Positions 7,948 to 16,500 of a DNA stretch of 25,685 nucleotides are shown here, in pieces. The position numbers were made by a program, and so were the translations under genes. The stretch is taken from the IMG/VR virus record IMGVR_UViG_3300005511_000073, positions 1-25,685 of that record. One strand, given 5' to 3'. The number at the start of each line of letters is the position of its first letter. Within the stretch, counting starts at the first letter, position 1. The DNA comes from a virus. The notes beneath the pieces were generated by a model, which did no database searches, was not told where the DNA came from, and saw only the letters and a program-made list of their open reading frames with translations.

Positions 7948-9237
7948 ATGACTGGAAAGACGCACGCCGCGTATGGCGACAAGACCAACATGGTGCAACA
8001 GGCCGTCGGCCTGTTCGCCACCCACATGCAGCGCAACAGCACGCTGAACCGCCTGACCGGCAAGATGCCTGCTGGCATCGCCGGCGCGGAAGCGACGCTG
8101 CGCAAGCAGACCACGCAGCACATGCCCATTGTGCGCTGCCAGGATCTGTCGAAGGGCAAGGGCGATGAGGTGACTTTCCACCTGCTGAACCCGATCGGTG
8201 CGAAGCCCATCATGGGCAGCCGCTATGCCGAAGGCCGCGGTACGGGCCTCAGCATCACGGAAGACAAGCTGCGCGTGAACCAGGCCCGCTTCCCGCTGGA
8301 TCTGGGCGACGCCATGACGTCGATCCGCACGCCCGTGGAATTCCGCCAGCTTGGCCGCCCCGCCGCGCAGAACCTGATGGATCGCTACGTCGATCAGTCG
8401 CTGCTCGTGCATATGGCCGGCGCCCGCGGCTTCCACAACAACATCGAATGGGTGGTGCCGACCGAAGCCGATGCCGACTTCGGCGAAATCATGGTGAACC
8501 CCGTGCTGGCCCCGTCGAAGAACCGCCACTTCATCGCCGACGGCGATGCGGTGACCGGCTTCAAGGTGAACGGCGGCGAAGTCGACATCCAGTCCACCGA
8601 CATCTTCAAGATGGACACGGTGGATTCGATGCGCACGGTGCTCGATCAGATCCCGCTGCCGCCCCCGATTGTGCAGTTCGATGGCGACAAGGCCGCGACC
8701 GACTCGCCGCTGCGCGTGTGGATGATGTCGCCGGCGCAGTACAACAAGTTCGCCGCCGATCCGGCCTTCCGCCAACTGCAGGCGTCGGCAATGGCGCGCG
8801 CCAGCCAAGCCGGACAGCATCCGCTGTTCCTGGGCGAAGCCGGCCTGTGGAATGGCTTCCTGCTCATCAAGATGCCGCGCGCGATCCGCTTCTATGCGGG
8901 CGACGTCATCCGCTACTGCGGTAGCGCGAGCAGCGAGAACGAATCGACCGCGACGGTGCCGGCCAGCTTCGGCACGCAGTTCGCCGTCGACCGCTCGGTG
9001 ATTCTCGGTGGCCAGGCGATCGCAGAAGCGCTGGCCAGTTCCGACAAGTCGGGCATCCCATTCTTCTGGTCGGAGAAGGAACTGGACCACGGCGACAAGG
9101 TGGAACTGCTGATCGGCGCGATTCGCGGCGTGTCGAAGGTCCGCTTCGAAGTCGACACCGGCATGGGCAAGGAAATCACCGATTACGGCGTGACGGTGGT
9201 TGACACCGCCGTGCCGATCATCGGCGCCCGCAACTGA
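7948..9237 (+). CDS. major capsid protein, DUF4043 / N4-gp56-like
   Basis: This 429-residue protein builds the icosahedral shell. It matches the DUF4043 type of capsid protein (HK97 fold) by length, by position after the scaffold and by segments such as GDEVTFHLLNPIGAKPIMG, RFPLDLGDAMTSIRTPVEFR and the late stretch GVSKVRFEVDTGMGKEITDYG followed by GVTVVDTAVP. ATG 7948 has AAGGGGG at 7937-7943. It follows the scaffold stop by 17 bases and is followed by a strong hairpin at 9246-9266. The gene uses highly GC-rich, favoured-looking codons, as expected for the most abundant virion protein. Confidence 0.88.
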   Translation: MTGKTHAAYGDKTNMVQQAVGLFATHMQRNSTLNRLTGKMPAGIAGAEATLRKQTTQHMPIVRCQDLSKGKGDEVTFHLLNPIGAKPIMGSRYAEGRGTGLSITEDKLRVNQARFPLDLGDAMTSIRTPVEFRQLGRPAAQNLMDRYVDQSLLVHMAGARGFHNNIEWVVPTEADADFGEIMVNPVLAPSKNRHFIADGDAVTGFKVNGGEVDIQSTDIFKMDTVDSMRTVLDQIPLPPPIVQFDGDKAATDSPLRVWMMSPAQYNKFAADPAFRQLQASAMARASQAGQHPLFLGEAGLWNGFLLIKMPRAIRFYAGDVIRYCGSASSENESTATVPASFGTQFAVDRSVILGGQAIAEALASSDKSGIPFFWSEKELDHGDKVELLIGAIRGVSKVRFEVDTGMGKEITDYGVTVVDTAVPIIGARN

Positions 9238-9245
9238 TAGCGGAT

Positions 9246-9266
9246 GGGCCGGCCCCGCGCCGGCTC
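9246..9266 (+). other. GC-rich mRNA hairpin after the capsid gene
   Basis: GCCGGC (9248-9253) pairs with GCCGGC (9259-9264) around a CCCGC loop, extended by a G-T and a G-C pair. It is followed by GTTTCC, too short a T-tract for strong termination. It may protect or partly attenuate the capsid transcript. Confidence 0.5.
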
Positions 9267-9300
9267 GTTTCCTCTCGATACAGGACACACAGGAGGCCAT

Positions 9301-9777
9301 ATGGCTATCGTGATCATCAATCAGTATCAGAACCGCCAGTTCGGCGGCTTCTCGCCCTTCGGCAACCTCACGTCGCTGGCGTTTGCCATGCTGACCAACG
9401 CGGCCGGCATCGTCCAGAACGCCAATGCTGCCGGCGCACTCGCCGCCGGCGACGTTGTCGACCTGGGCCCGCTGCCTGAAGGCATGCGCCTGGAAGACGC
9501 GTCGGTCTTCGTGTCCACGGGCATGACCGCGACCATCACCGGCTCGCTGGGCTTCAAGTACGAGGACGGCGTGGACGACGCGACCGTGCCGCAGGACGCT
9601 GCCTACTTCGGCGCGGGCATCGACCTGGCCGCGACGGGCCGCAAGCGTGCCACCGGCGCCAAGCTGGTGTCGCTGCCGAAGCCGGCGCGCCTGATCTTGA
9701 CCACCGCCGTGGCGGCCAACGCCAAGGCCAGCGACATCAAGGTGCTGGTCACCGGCGAACTGTCCGGCAACCGCTGA
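9301..9777 (+). CDS. probable capsid decoration / cement protein
   Basis: This 158-residue protein follows the major capsid gene and starts at ATG 9301 behind a full AGGAGG at 9290-9295, a sign of high expression. It is rich in Ala, Gly and Val with beta-strand-like segments (DVVDLGPLPEGMRLEDASVF, LILTTAVAANAKASDIKVLV) and contains GSLGFKYEDG. Size, position and the strong ribosome binding site fit an outer shell stabiliser such as the cement proteins of other podoviruses. No diagnostic motif proves it; a minor head protein is the alternative. The gene stands between two stable hairpins, one on each side. Confidence 0.55.
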   Translation: MAIVIINQYQNRQFGGFSPFGNLTSLAFAMLTNAAGIVQNANAAGALAAGDVVDLGPLPEGMRLEDASVFVSTGMTATITGSLGFKYEDGVDDATVPQDAAYFGAGIDLAATGRKRATGAKLVSLPKPARLILTTAVAANAKASDIKVLVTGELSGNR

Positions 9778-9783
9778 TAGCGG

Positions 9784-9817
9784 GCGCCATTGGCGCGGGC
9801 GGCCCAGTGCCGCCCGC
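9784..9817 (+). other. stable 9-base mRNA hairpin after the decoration gene
   Basis: GCGGGCGGC (9795-9803) and GCCGCCCGC (9809-9817) form a perfect stem around CCAGT. A smaller GCGCC/GGCGC stem at 9784-9796 overlaps its left side and would compete with it. There is no T-tract, so RNA stability or polarity control is more likely than termination. Confidence 0.55.
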
Positions 9818-9844
9818 CCCGTCACGCAGGAGTAGGACACCTAT

Positions 9845-10711
9845 ATGAAAGTCATCATCATTGGCAGCGTGATTCACGCCGCGCTGAACGCCGCAATGTC
9901 CGCCCTGGCCGGTGCCGCGGTGGTCGAGTGGGACGGCGCCGACGACGCGTACCGCGAGAAGGTGGTGGGCGCCGTGCAGTTCGCCATCGACAACCCCGAT
10001 GTCACCCCGGAGCAGCAGCACGAGCAGTGGCGCGAAGCGCGCATCGCCGAAGGCTGGGCCTTGGCGGAAGCCCATGACGCGGAAAGGAAGCAGAGTCCGC
10101 TGCTGGTGCCCTACGCCGACCTGTCGCCGGAGCAGCGCACCAAAGACGCGCTGGTGCATCGACTCGTGCTGGTGCTGAAAGACATCCCGGATGCCGACGA
10201 CGCCGTCGAGGCATTCCGCGCCAACCTGCCGCCGCCGGTGGAGCGTGCCGTACCGACTGGCGAATTTGCCGCTGTTGCGCTGGGCATCGGCGTGGGTGTG
10301 AAGTACATCGGCCGCCGGCCCGATTGGAGCGACCGCATGTACGGCACCGGTCTGGTCTTCGTCACGGACCAGGTCCGCGCACTGCCGGAGGCTATCGCCC
10401 GCAAGCTGCTCCGGCATGCCGACCTGTTCGAGCGCGCCGATGTCGAGGCGGTTCTGGCGATGGGCACCGACGCCATCGGTACGGACGCCGACACCGCGAA
10501 GTTGCTGGAGCAGGGCAAGAAGCAGCAGCAACGGCAAGAGCGCGATCTAAACCAGATCCAGGACATGTACGACCAGATCGACCGTATGGACAAGGCCGGC
10601 CTGGTCGAGTTCGCCAAGGTGAACTACCGGCAGGACTTGCCCAAGAACGCGACGAAGGATGTCCTGCGCGCGCAGGTGAAGGGCTTCGTTGACCAGTTCG
10701 GGGTGGTATGA
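9845..10711 (+). CDS. RyR-domain virion-associated protein
   Basis: This 288-residue protein starts at ATG 9845 after GGAG/TAGGA at 9829-9836. Residues about 34-105 match the RyR domain pattern (PF02026, first seen in ryanodine receptors and also in bacteria and phages): QWREARIAEGW at 61-71, then a charged loop, then PLLVPYADLSPEQRTKD at 85-101. Residues about 150-196 form a second module, VKYIGRRPDWSDRMYGTGL followed by LPEAIARKLLRHADLF, of a type often found in small phage head genes. A charged Gln-rich helix (220-247) leads to a C-terminal segment LVEFAKVNYRQDLPKNATKD that looks like a SAP/HeH nucleic-acid-binding fold. The next gene starts in an ATGA overlap. The role is unknown; a head-connector or injected protein is possible. 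Confidence 0.7.
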   Translation: MKVIIIGSVIHAALNAAMSALAGAAVVEWDGADDAYREKVVGAVQFAIDNPDVTPEQQHEQWREARIAEGWALAEAHDAERKQSPLLVPYADLSPEQRTKDALVHRLVLVLKDIPDADDAVEAFRANLPPPVERAVPTGEFAAVALGIGVGVKYIGRRPDWSDRMYGTGLVFVTDQVRALPEAIARKLLRHADLFERADVEAVLAMGTDAIGTDADTAKLLEQGKKQQQRQERDLNQIQDMYDQIDRMDKAGLVEFAKVNYRQDLPKNATKDVLRAQVKGFVDQFGVV

Positions 10712-11385
10712 AGCTGGCCGAACTGATCCGCCGCGTGCGCGTTGACGGGAACGACAACGTCGCGCCGTACTTCTGGTCGGACGCGGACATCACCGCCTGG
10801 CTGAACGACGCCGTGGCGGAAGCCGCGGTGCGCGGCCGCCTCATCCACGAGAGCGAGGATGCCGCCGTTTGCCAGATTGCGGTGGAGGCGGAACGGTCGG
10901 CCTATCCCCTGCACGAAGCGCTGTTCGAACTGACGTACGTTGGCTTCCTTGACGCTGGCGCATACCGGCCGCGCACGCTTCGCTTGGTGTCGACCGAGTG
11001 GCTGGATGCCAGCATCCGCGAATGGCGCACGTGCCGCGGCTATCCGCAGTACGCCGTCCAGTCGGACAAGGGCCTGCGCCTGGTGCCGATGCCGTCGGCG
11101 CCGGGCAAGCTGGTCCTTGAGGGGTACCGGCTGCCGCTGGTGGCCATGGACCTGCAGAAGAAGGACCAGGATGAACCGGAGATCGGGCCGGCGCACCACC
11201 CGCATCTGGTTTATTGGCCACTGCATCGCGGCTTCAGCATTCCCGATATGGAGGCCTTCGATGCACGGCGTGCGGGGGAGGCGGAGGCGGCATTCACTGC
11301 CTACTTCGGCTTCCGTCCCGATTCGGACCTGCGGCGCATCACGCGGGAGGATGTGCCGCATCACGTAGAGGCGTTCTGGCCATGA
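10708..11385 (+). CDS. head-tail adaptor-like protein (DUF6682-type)
   Basis: This 225-residue protein overlaps the preceding gene by ATGA and the next by ATGA, so all three are translationally coupled. The start (LAELIRRVRVDGN, then YFWSDADITAWLNDAVAEAA) has the helical pattern of phage adaptor proteins that sit under the portal. The middle (ALFELTYVGF, YRPRTLRLVSTEWLD) and the end (HHPHLVYWPLHRGFSIPDME, EAEAAFTAYFG) fit the DUF6682 family of phage adaptors. The likely role is to complete the head after packaging and provide the surface for the tail nozzle. Family assignment is from pattern memory, so I hold it as probable. Confidence 0.68.
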   Translation: MKLAELIRRVRVDGNDNVAPYFWSDADITAWLNDAVAEAAVRGRLIHESEDAAVCQIAVEAERSAYPLHEALFELTYVGFLDAGAYRPRTLRLVSTEWLDASIREWRTCRGYPQYAVQSDKGLRLVPMPSAPGKLVLEGYRLPLVAMDLQKKDQDEPEIGPAHHPHLVYWPLHRGFSIPDMEAFDARRAGEAEAAFTAYFGFRPDSDLRRITREDVPHHVEAFWP

Positions 11386-11606
11386 CAAAGCTGGCCGTTG
11401 ACCTGAAAATCGGTGAGGTGCTGACCATCGGCACGGCCACCGTGCGGCTGGAGAGGAAATCCGGCCAACTCGCGCGGCTGATGATCGTTGCCGACGAGCA
11501 CACCCCAATCGTTACCCCCAAAGCAAGGCGGGAAGCCGCCGGCGAAGCGCGCATGAGTGCGCTCCAACCTGATATGGAGCCCACCTATGGCAAACACCCT
11601 GTATGA
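11382..11606 (+). CDS. CsrA-like small protein
   Basis: This 74-residue protein overlaps the adaptor gene (ATGA at 11382-11385) and the next gene by 20 bases. Residues 3-44 follow the CsrA/RsmA strand pattern: a hydrophobic first strand (KLAVDLKI), then GEVLTIG in place of CsrA GETLMIG, then VRLERKSGQLARLMIVA in place of the strand-turn-strand V-x-G-V-K-G-N-Q-V-R-x-G-V-x-A. CsrA dimers bind GGA motifs in mRNA leaders. The CsrA VHREE segment holding Arg44 is replaced by IVTPK, so RNA binding may be altered or lost. The extra C-terminal 30 residues are polar. It may regulate late mRNAs, or be a small virion protein that only shares the fold. I infer the relation by eye from the strand pattern. 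Confidence 0.5.
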   Translation: MTKLAVDLKIGEVLTIGTATVRLERKSGQLARLMIVADEHTPIVTPKARREAAGEARMSALQPDMEPTYGKHPV

Positions 11607-11994
11607 CTACGCCCGCCAGCGCTTCCTGGAGGGTCAGCTTAACTGGCTGACCGACACCATCAAGGTGTACCTGGTCGACACCGGCGCCTATACGCCGCAG
11701 ACGGCGGTCCACCAGTACCTGTCGGACATCCCGACGTCGGCGCGTATCGCCGGCCCGGTCACGGTCACTTCCAAGACGACCACCGGTGGCGCGGCGGACG
11801 GTGCCGATATCACGTTCACGAGCGTGTCGGGCGCGAGTATCGAAGCGATCGTGATCTACAAGGATTCCGGTACCGAGTCGACCAGCCCGCTCATTGCTTA
11901 CATCGACACGGCCACGGGTCTGCCAATCACGCCGAACGGTGGCGACATCATCGTCACTTGGGACAACGGCACCAACAAAATCTTCCGCGTCTAA
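11587..11994 (+). CDS. conserved phage virion-type protein, unknown role
   Basis: This 135-residue protein starts inside the preceding gene at ATG 11587, with GGAG at 11577-11580. It begins with a helix (LYDYARQRFLEGQLNWLTDT) and continues with a beta-rich body: IKVYLVDTGAYT, YLSDIPTSARIAG, ADGADITFTSVSGASIEAIV, LIAYIDTATGLPITPNGGDI, ending in VTWDNGTNKIFRV. Small proteins with this sequence pattern are widespread in structural modules of tailed phages and are usually annotated as hypothetical or virion structural. There is no signal peptide or enzyme motif. A head-completion, neck or fibre-base role is plausible from position. Confidence 0.65.
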   Translation: MANTLYDYARQRFLEGQLNWLTDTIKVYLVDTGAYTPQTAVHQYLSDIPTSARIAGPVTVTSKTTTGGAADGADITFTSVSGASIEAIVIYKDSGTESTSPLIAYIDTATGLPITPNGGDIIVTWDNGTNKIFRV

Positions 11995-12020
11995 CGGCGC
12001 CCTGCGCAGGAGTGCATGCC

Positions 12021-12329
12021 ATGTCCGAGAGCATGAAGCCACTACCCATCATCGTCGGTGTCAGCGGCATCGAACCGCGTAAGCAGGAGACCGCGCCCGC
12101 GACGCCGATCCCGTGGGGCCGTATTTGCGGCCTGCCGGCGTTCGAAATGTTCGTCTCGGAGAGCAGCGGGCGGCCGTTGGCCAACGTCGCCGATGCGATG
12201 CGCCCTTTCATGGCGGAGCAGATCGCGAAGCTGGGAGAGCAGGGGCTGTTTGACACCTACAGCCAGTGGCACAAGGAGAAAGGAATGTGGCCCGGAGAAA
12301 CGTCGCTTGGGGAACTGGCTGATGCCTAA
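12021..12329 (+). CDS. small phage protein, unknown
   Basis: This 102-residue protein starts at ATG 12021 with AGGAG at 12008-12012. The N-terminus is Pro-rich (KPLPIIVGVSGIEPRKQ), followed by a predicted alpha-helical half: FEMFVSESSGRPLANVADAM, MAEQIAKLGEQGLFDTYSQW and a charged end with MWPGETSLGELADA. The stop overlaps the next start by 8 bases, so the two are probably co-translated. No known domain is recognised. A small chaperone or minor tail protein for the downstream propeller gene is one possibility, based only on coupling. Confidence 0.55.
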   Translation: MSESMKPLPIIVGVSGIEPRKQETAPATPIPWGRICGLPAFEMFVSESSGRPLANVADAMRPFMAEQIAKLGEQGLFDTYSQWHKEKGMWPGETSLGELADA

Positions 12330-13572
12330 ACGACTGGTCGGAATTTTCCAGAGCGAGGTAATCGCCGGGCGGATTTTGATGCTACGACAAGGTCTCGACC
12401 CGCTCGCGAAGTTGGATGTCAATCCGGAATACAACGTCTCTGCAAATGGGAATTCGTTTGCGGTTGCCCCGGATGGAAGTGCAGCCGTTGCCGGCGCCAA
12501 CGTGACTACCAACAACATGCGCTACTACGCGGACCCGGCAAACCTTGGATCGTCTTTCGTTCCAACGGCCAGTTTCGCTGGTGGTGTCATATGCTGCGCG
12601 ATCAGCTCGACGCTGTACGCATTTGGCGGTTCGTCGCCGTTCCTCTATGTATTCGATCGCGCAACGCACACGCTCAAGACTCTGAACACGACGGGCTTGG
12701 GGACAGTCTATGCGATGGACTTTTCACCGGATGGAACCAAGCTGGCGGTAACGCATGGGACCACGCCGTACGTTCGCATTTACAACACGTCGGACTGGTC
12801 CATAGTCAACGCGGCGACAGCAACGATCAATACCCCATATGCCTGCTGCTTCTCTAAGGACAGTAGCAAGCTGGTGGTATTCACTACCAGTTCCCCTTTC
12901 GTCAACGTCTACAACCCCGCGACGGGTAGTCGTGATCAGGCGCTGACCTCAGCCGGATACGGTATCAACTCTGGCTCCGTGGGCACACGCGCCTTGCGGT
13001 CTCCTTTGGCGGGTGACAACCGCATTCTCTTCTGCGTGACAACTTCGGGCTGGCTTGCCACATTCGACACGGGCACCAGTGCGCTGACCCGCTGGGCTGG
13101 CCTAAGTCCGGATATTTCCTATGTCAACCACATCGCTGTGGACCCCGACCCGGATGCCGACACGCTTTACGCTATCCATTACACGGGGAACGCCAGCCCG
13201 TCGCGCACGGTTACCCTATACAAAATCTCGACGGGCACGGCATATCCCAATACTCCGCCGATCTTGCGGAATCTGCTCTTAGGCAATAGCAACAATCCAT
13301 ACAATGTCGCGGGTATCGTCCTAACCGATGTGCATACGCTCACTGGGACCGTGCGTAACATCAACAACGCGCCTGCTGCGCGGGTGGTACGTGCTTATAG
13401 CCGGACTACTGGCGAGCTTCTGGCGCAAACGACGTCGGATGCGACCACAGGCAACTACACGCTGAAGGTGTACGACGCAGGACCGTACGACATCCAGTTC
13501 ATGACGGCGGACGGAGAGCTGCTGAACGACCTGTTCTTCGCAAGGGCAGAGCCACAGGCAGTGAGCGGGTAA
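12322..13572 (+). CDS. beta-propeller-like protein with C-terminal Ig/CarboxypepD_reg-like domain
   Basis: This 416-residue protein starts at ATG 12322, overlapping the previous gene by 8 bases. Residues about 35-330 hold repeated propeller-blade signatures: FAVAPDGSAAVAG, then YAMDFSPDGTKLAVTHG with VRIYNTSDW, then YACCFSKDSSKLVVFTT with VNVYNPATG. Residues 341-416 form a small beta-sandwich-type domain (TGTVRNINNAPAARVVRAYS, TTSDATTGNYTLKVYDAGPY), similar to carboxypeptidase regulatory-like domains. There is no signal peptide. Two 60-base lines in the gene count 50% and 52% GC by hand, far below neighbours (one line in the next gene is 77%). This suggests a recently exchanged module, as often seen for host-contact proteins. 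A tail or receptor-binding part is the likely role, but this is inference. Confidence 0.68.
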   Translation: MPKRLVGIFQSEVIAGRILMLRQGLDPLAKLDVNPEYNVSANGNSFAVAPDGSAAVAGANVTTNNMRYYADPANLGSSFVPTASFAGGVICCAISSTLYAFGGSSPFLYVFDRATHTLKTLNTTGLGTVYAMDFSPDGTKLAVTHGTTPYVRIYNTSDWSIVNAATATINTPYACCFSKDSSKLVVFTTSSPFVNVYNPATGSRDQALTSAGYGINSGSVGTRALRSPLAGDNRILFCVTTSGWLATFDTGTSALTRWAGLSPDISYVNHIAVDPDPDADTLYAIHYTGNASPSRTVTLYKISTGTAYPNTPPILRNLLLGNSNNPYNVAGIVLTDVHTLTGTVRNINNAPAARVVRAYSRTTGELLAQTTSDATTGNYTLKVYDAGPYDIQFMTADGELLNDLFFARAEPQAVSG

Positions 13573-13575
13573 CGC

Positions 13576-16500
13576 ATGGCCGACTACGTGGCGCCGGCGG
13601 GGACGCTGAGCCCATCCTGGTCGGGCAAGAACGCCTATCGCGGCCCGGTCACCCGGCTTCACGCGTCCTGGGCAGGCTCACAGCAGACCATTACACCCGT
13701 TGGCTGGTCTTCACTGGTGCCCGGTGTCGCCGCGTTGGTGCCGCAGCAGGTCGCCAGGCCTGCCGGGCTCGATGCGTCTGCGTTCGGTCCTACCTGGGCA
13801 CTCACGAGCCGGTTCAACTATCGGCCGCCTCAGTATCGGATCAATGGCGCGTGGGACGGTGCGCAGCGCTACACGCGGCCGACTGGCACGCTGAACGTCA
13901 CCTTCGATAACGCCCTTGGCTACATCTCGCCAAACGGCTATGACGCTTCCGACTTCGGCGCGACAACGGCTTTCGGCACGCAGTTCGTCCGGCCCGCGGG
14001 TATCGATCCGCTGGCCATGGGCACGGCGGTCTATGCGCTCTTCAGCTACCAGTACGCGCCACCGCAGTGGACCATCACGGCTTCGTGGGTGGGCAAGGGC
14101 AATTACACGCCGCCGCGCAACACGTTGGACGGCGCCTGGACGCTGCCCATCGAAGCGAAGATTGTTGCGCTGACGGGATGGGTGGATGGCGCGATCGGGG
14201 GTGTCGGGCTCTACAACCGGACGCAGTACGCGATTCCCGCCGGCCTCGCACCGGATGCCGTGCCAGCGCCGGCCGTCGCGAATGCTGCCCGCGCGCTGCT
14301 GCCCAGTGGCATCAACAGCTTGGCCCTTGGTGCGCAGGCGGTCAGTGCGGCCACGCGCAGGCTATCGCCGTCAGGTGTCAACCTGCTCAGCATCGGCGCG
14401 CTGACCGCGCAACTGCAGCACCGCCCGATCGCGCTGACGGGTTTCGACAGCCTGGCTGTGGCGAATACCTTGTCGGTGGCCAACCGGAACCGTTATGTGG
14501 CCGCGGGAAACATCGGCACCGCTGCGTACGGCACGCCGTCGGTGGTCCTGTTCTCGCGCTATCTGCTGCAGACCGGCTTCGTTGCCACCGGATATGGTGC
14601 GGCGCGCGTGAGCCACGGCAAGCAAACCGTGCTGGTGCCCAGCATTGCGCCGCCCGCGCTGGGGACGGCATGGGTCAGCATGTCGCCGCGCATCATCGAG
14701 ACAGCCGGCCGCGACACGGCGGCGGTTGCGATTCCGCTGGTGGGCGGCACACGCTACCTTGTGCCGCAGGGCATCGACGGTCTGGCATTCGGTACGCGGA
14801 TCATCCCGGAATCGCAGACCGTGACCCCGCTGGGCTTCCGCGAGCAGTGGGGCCAGCAGGAGATCAAGAACCGCCTGACATACGCGGCCCCGAAGGGCTT
14901 CCAGTCCACCGGGCAGGAGGAATTCCGCTGGGGCCGCGCCAGCGTCTGGAACCTGCGGCAGTACGTCACCATGGTGTACGACCCAGACAGCGCGCTGAAC
15001 CCGCCGCCCTGGTCGCAATGGACGCTGATCGAGAACCGGAACCGCGTAGTGGGCGCCTTCGGCGTGACGCCGCCGGCATGGGGCTACACGCAGATCGACA
15101 ACAATGCCCGCGTGATCCAGCCAGCCGGCATGAACCCGCCGGGCTACGCGGGTACCGATAAGGCTGGCATGGTGGCCTACGGCGTGCGCCGGCTGCCGAT
15201 CGGCGGAGTGGAACCGCCGCTGATCTCGACGTGGCACGCCGTTTTCAATGCCGCGAAGGTGCTGGCGCCGCCCGGGGCAGCCACGGCACCTTTTGGCACG
15301 GCCGCGCTGGAGAACAATCGCCGGTACTTCGACCGAATCGGCAACTTCGATTCGGCCACGATCGGCACCGCGTTCATCGACTTCGCCATTCGCACGCTGG
15401 CCATCGAGCCGTGGTACAGCATCGCGCCGCCGGACGTGAGGCTGCCTGAGGTGAAGCTCTACACGCGGTACCTGGAGCCGCAGGGCACCGACATGCTCGG
15501 CGTCGGCCTGGCCGCGCTGTCCATGCACTTCAACAAGATCGAGCCGAAGTGGGTGCATCGCGACCTAGTCGGCGAGCCGCGCGCATACAACGTGACGCCC
15601 GAGTTGCGCGGCTACGGCTGGAATTCCGAAGAGTTCGGCACCGCGTTTGTGCGCCTGCAGCGGCGGCCGGTGAAGGTCGACGGAACCAGCATGCAGTTGT
15701 TCGGCCAGGCGAAGATTGCCGACACGAAGCAGACCATCACCGTGCCAGGCACGAACTTGGTGAAGCTGGGCGACAAGCTGGTGGTTACGAAGACCGGCGC
15801 GCCGCCGAACACGCCGCAGACCATCGAGGTGGACACGTTGGTGAGTTCGGAGAGCCTATTCGGTACGCCGGGCCTGAACCAGTACGTGCTCTACACGATC
15901 GGTGTCATTCCGCCTGACACAGGCAAGCCGACGGTGCGCATCATGGGCGTCAACGTGGACGCGGGCATCAAGGTGGACGGGTACGGCACGCCGACGGTGG
16001 GTCTAAAGAACCGGGGCATTACCGTGCCGGCGTGGGATGACGCGCAGGTGTACGATCCGGGCCGACCCATCATGAGCCCACTGACTATCTGGGCGGTGAA
16101 GGAAGCACCGGCGCAGGCCAAGGCAAACCATCCGGTGGCCAACTTGCACTATGTGGGAGAAACGACGGTCTACCCGCCGGGCGAGCGCTTCGGCACGGCG
16201 CGGATCAGTACCTATCGGGGGATCTTGCAGCCCACGACAGCAGGCAGCATGGCCATTTTCGGCGTCCAGAGCGTCTACCTGAAGCGCCGATATGTCGCGC
16301 CGGAAGGGCTGCAGGCGTATCGCATGGGCTGGGTGAACGTCGGGGACGGCCGGCAGACCCTTACCCAGTTCGGTGGCGCCGACTCAATGGTCACTGGCAG
16401 GCCGACCGTGGCGCGGGCCCCGTACACCGGGCCGCAGACCGTCGTGCCCGCGGGCATTGCATCGATGACGTTTGCGTCCACAAACTGGGTGTCGCCACTG

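Noticed and set aside
7675-9840. 721-residue minus-strand open frame opposite capsid and decoration genes
   Set aside because: It spans several real genes and their gaps, has His/Arg/Gln-biased composition and no domain; it is a mirror of codon bias.
14371-15558. 395-residue minus-strand frame opposite the repeat protein
   Set aside because: Arg/His-rich mirror composition and no ribosome binding site; the plus-strand repeat pattern is far stronger.
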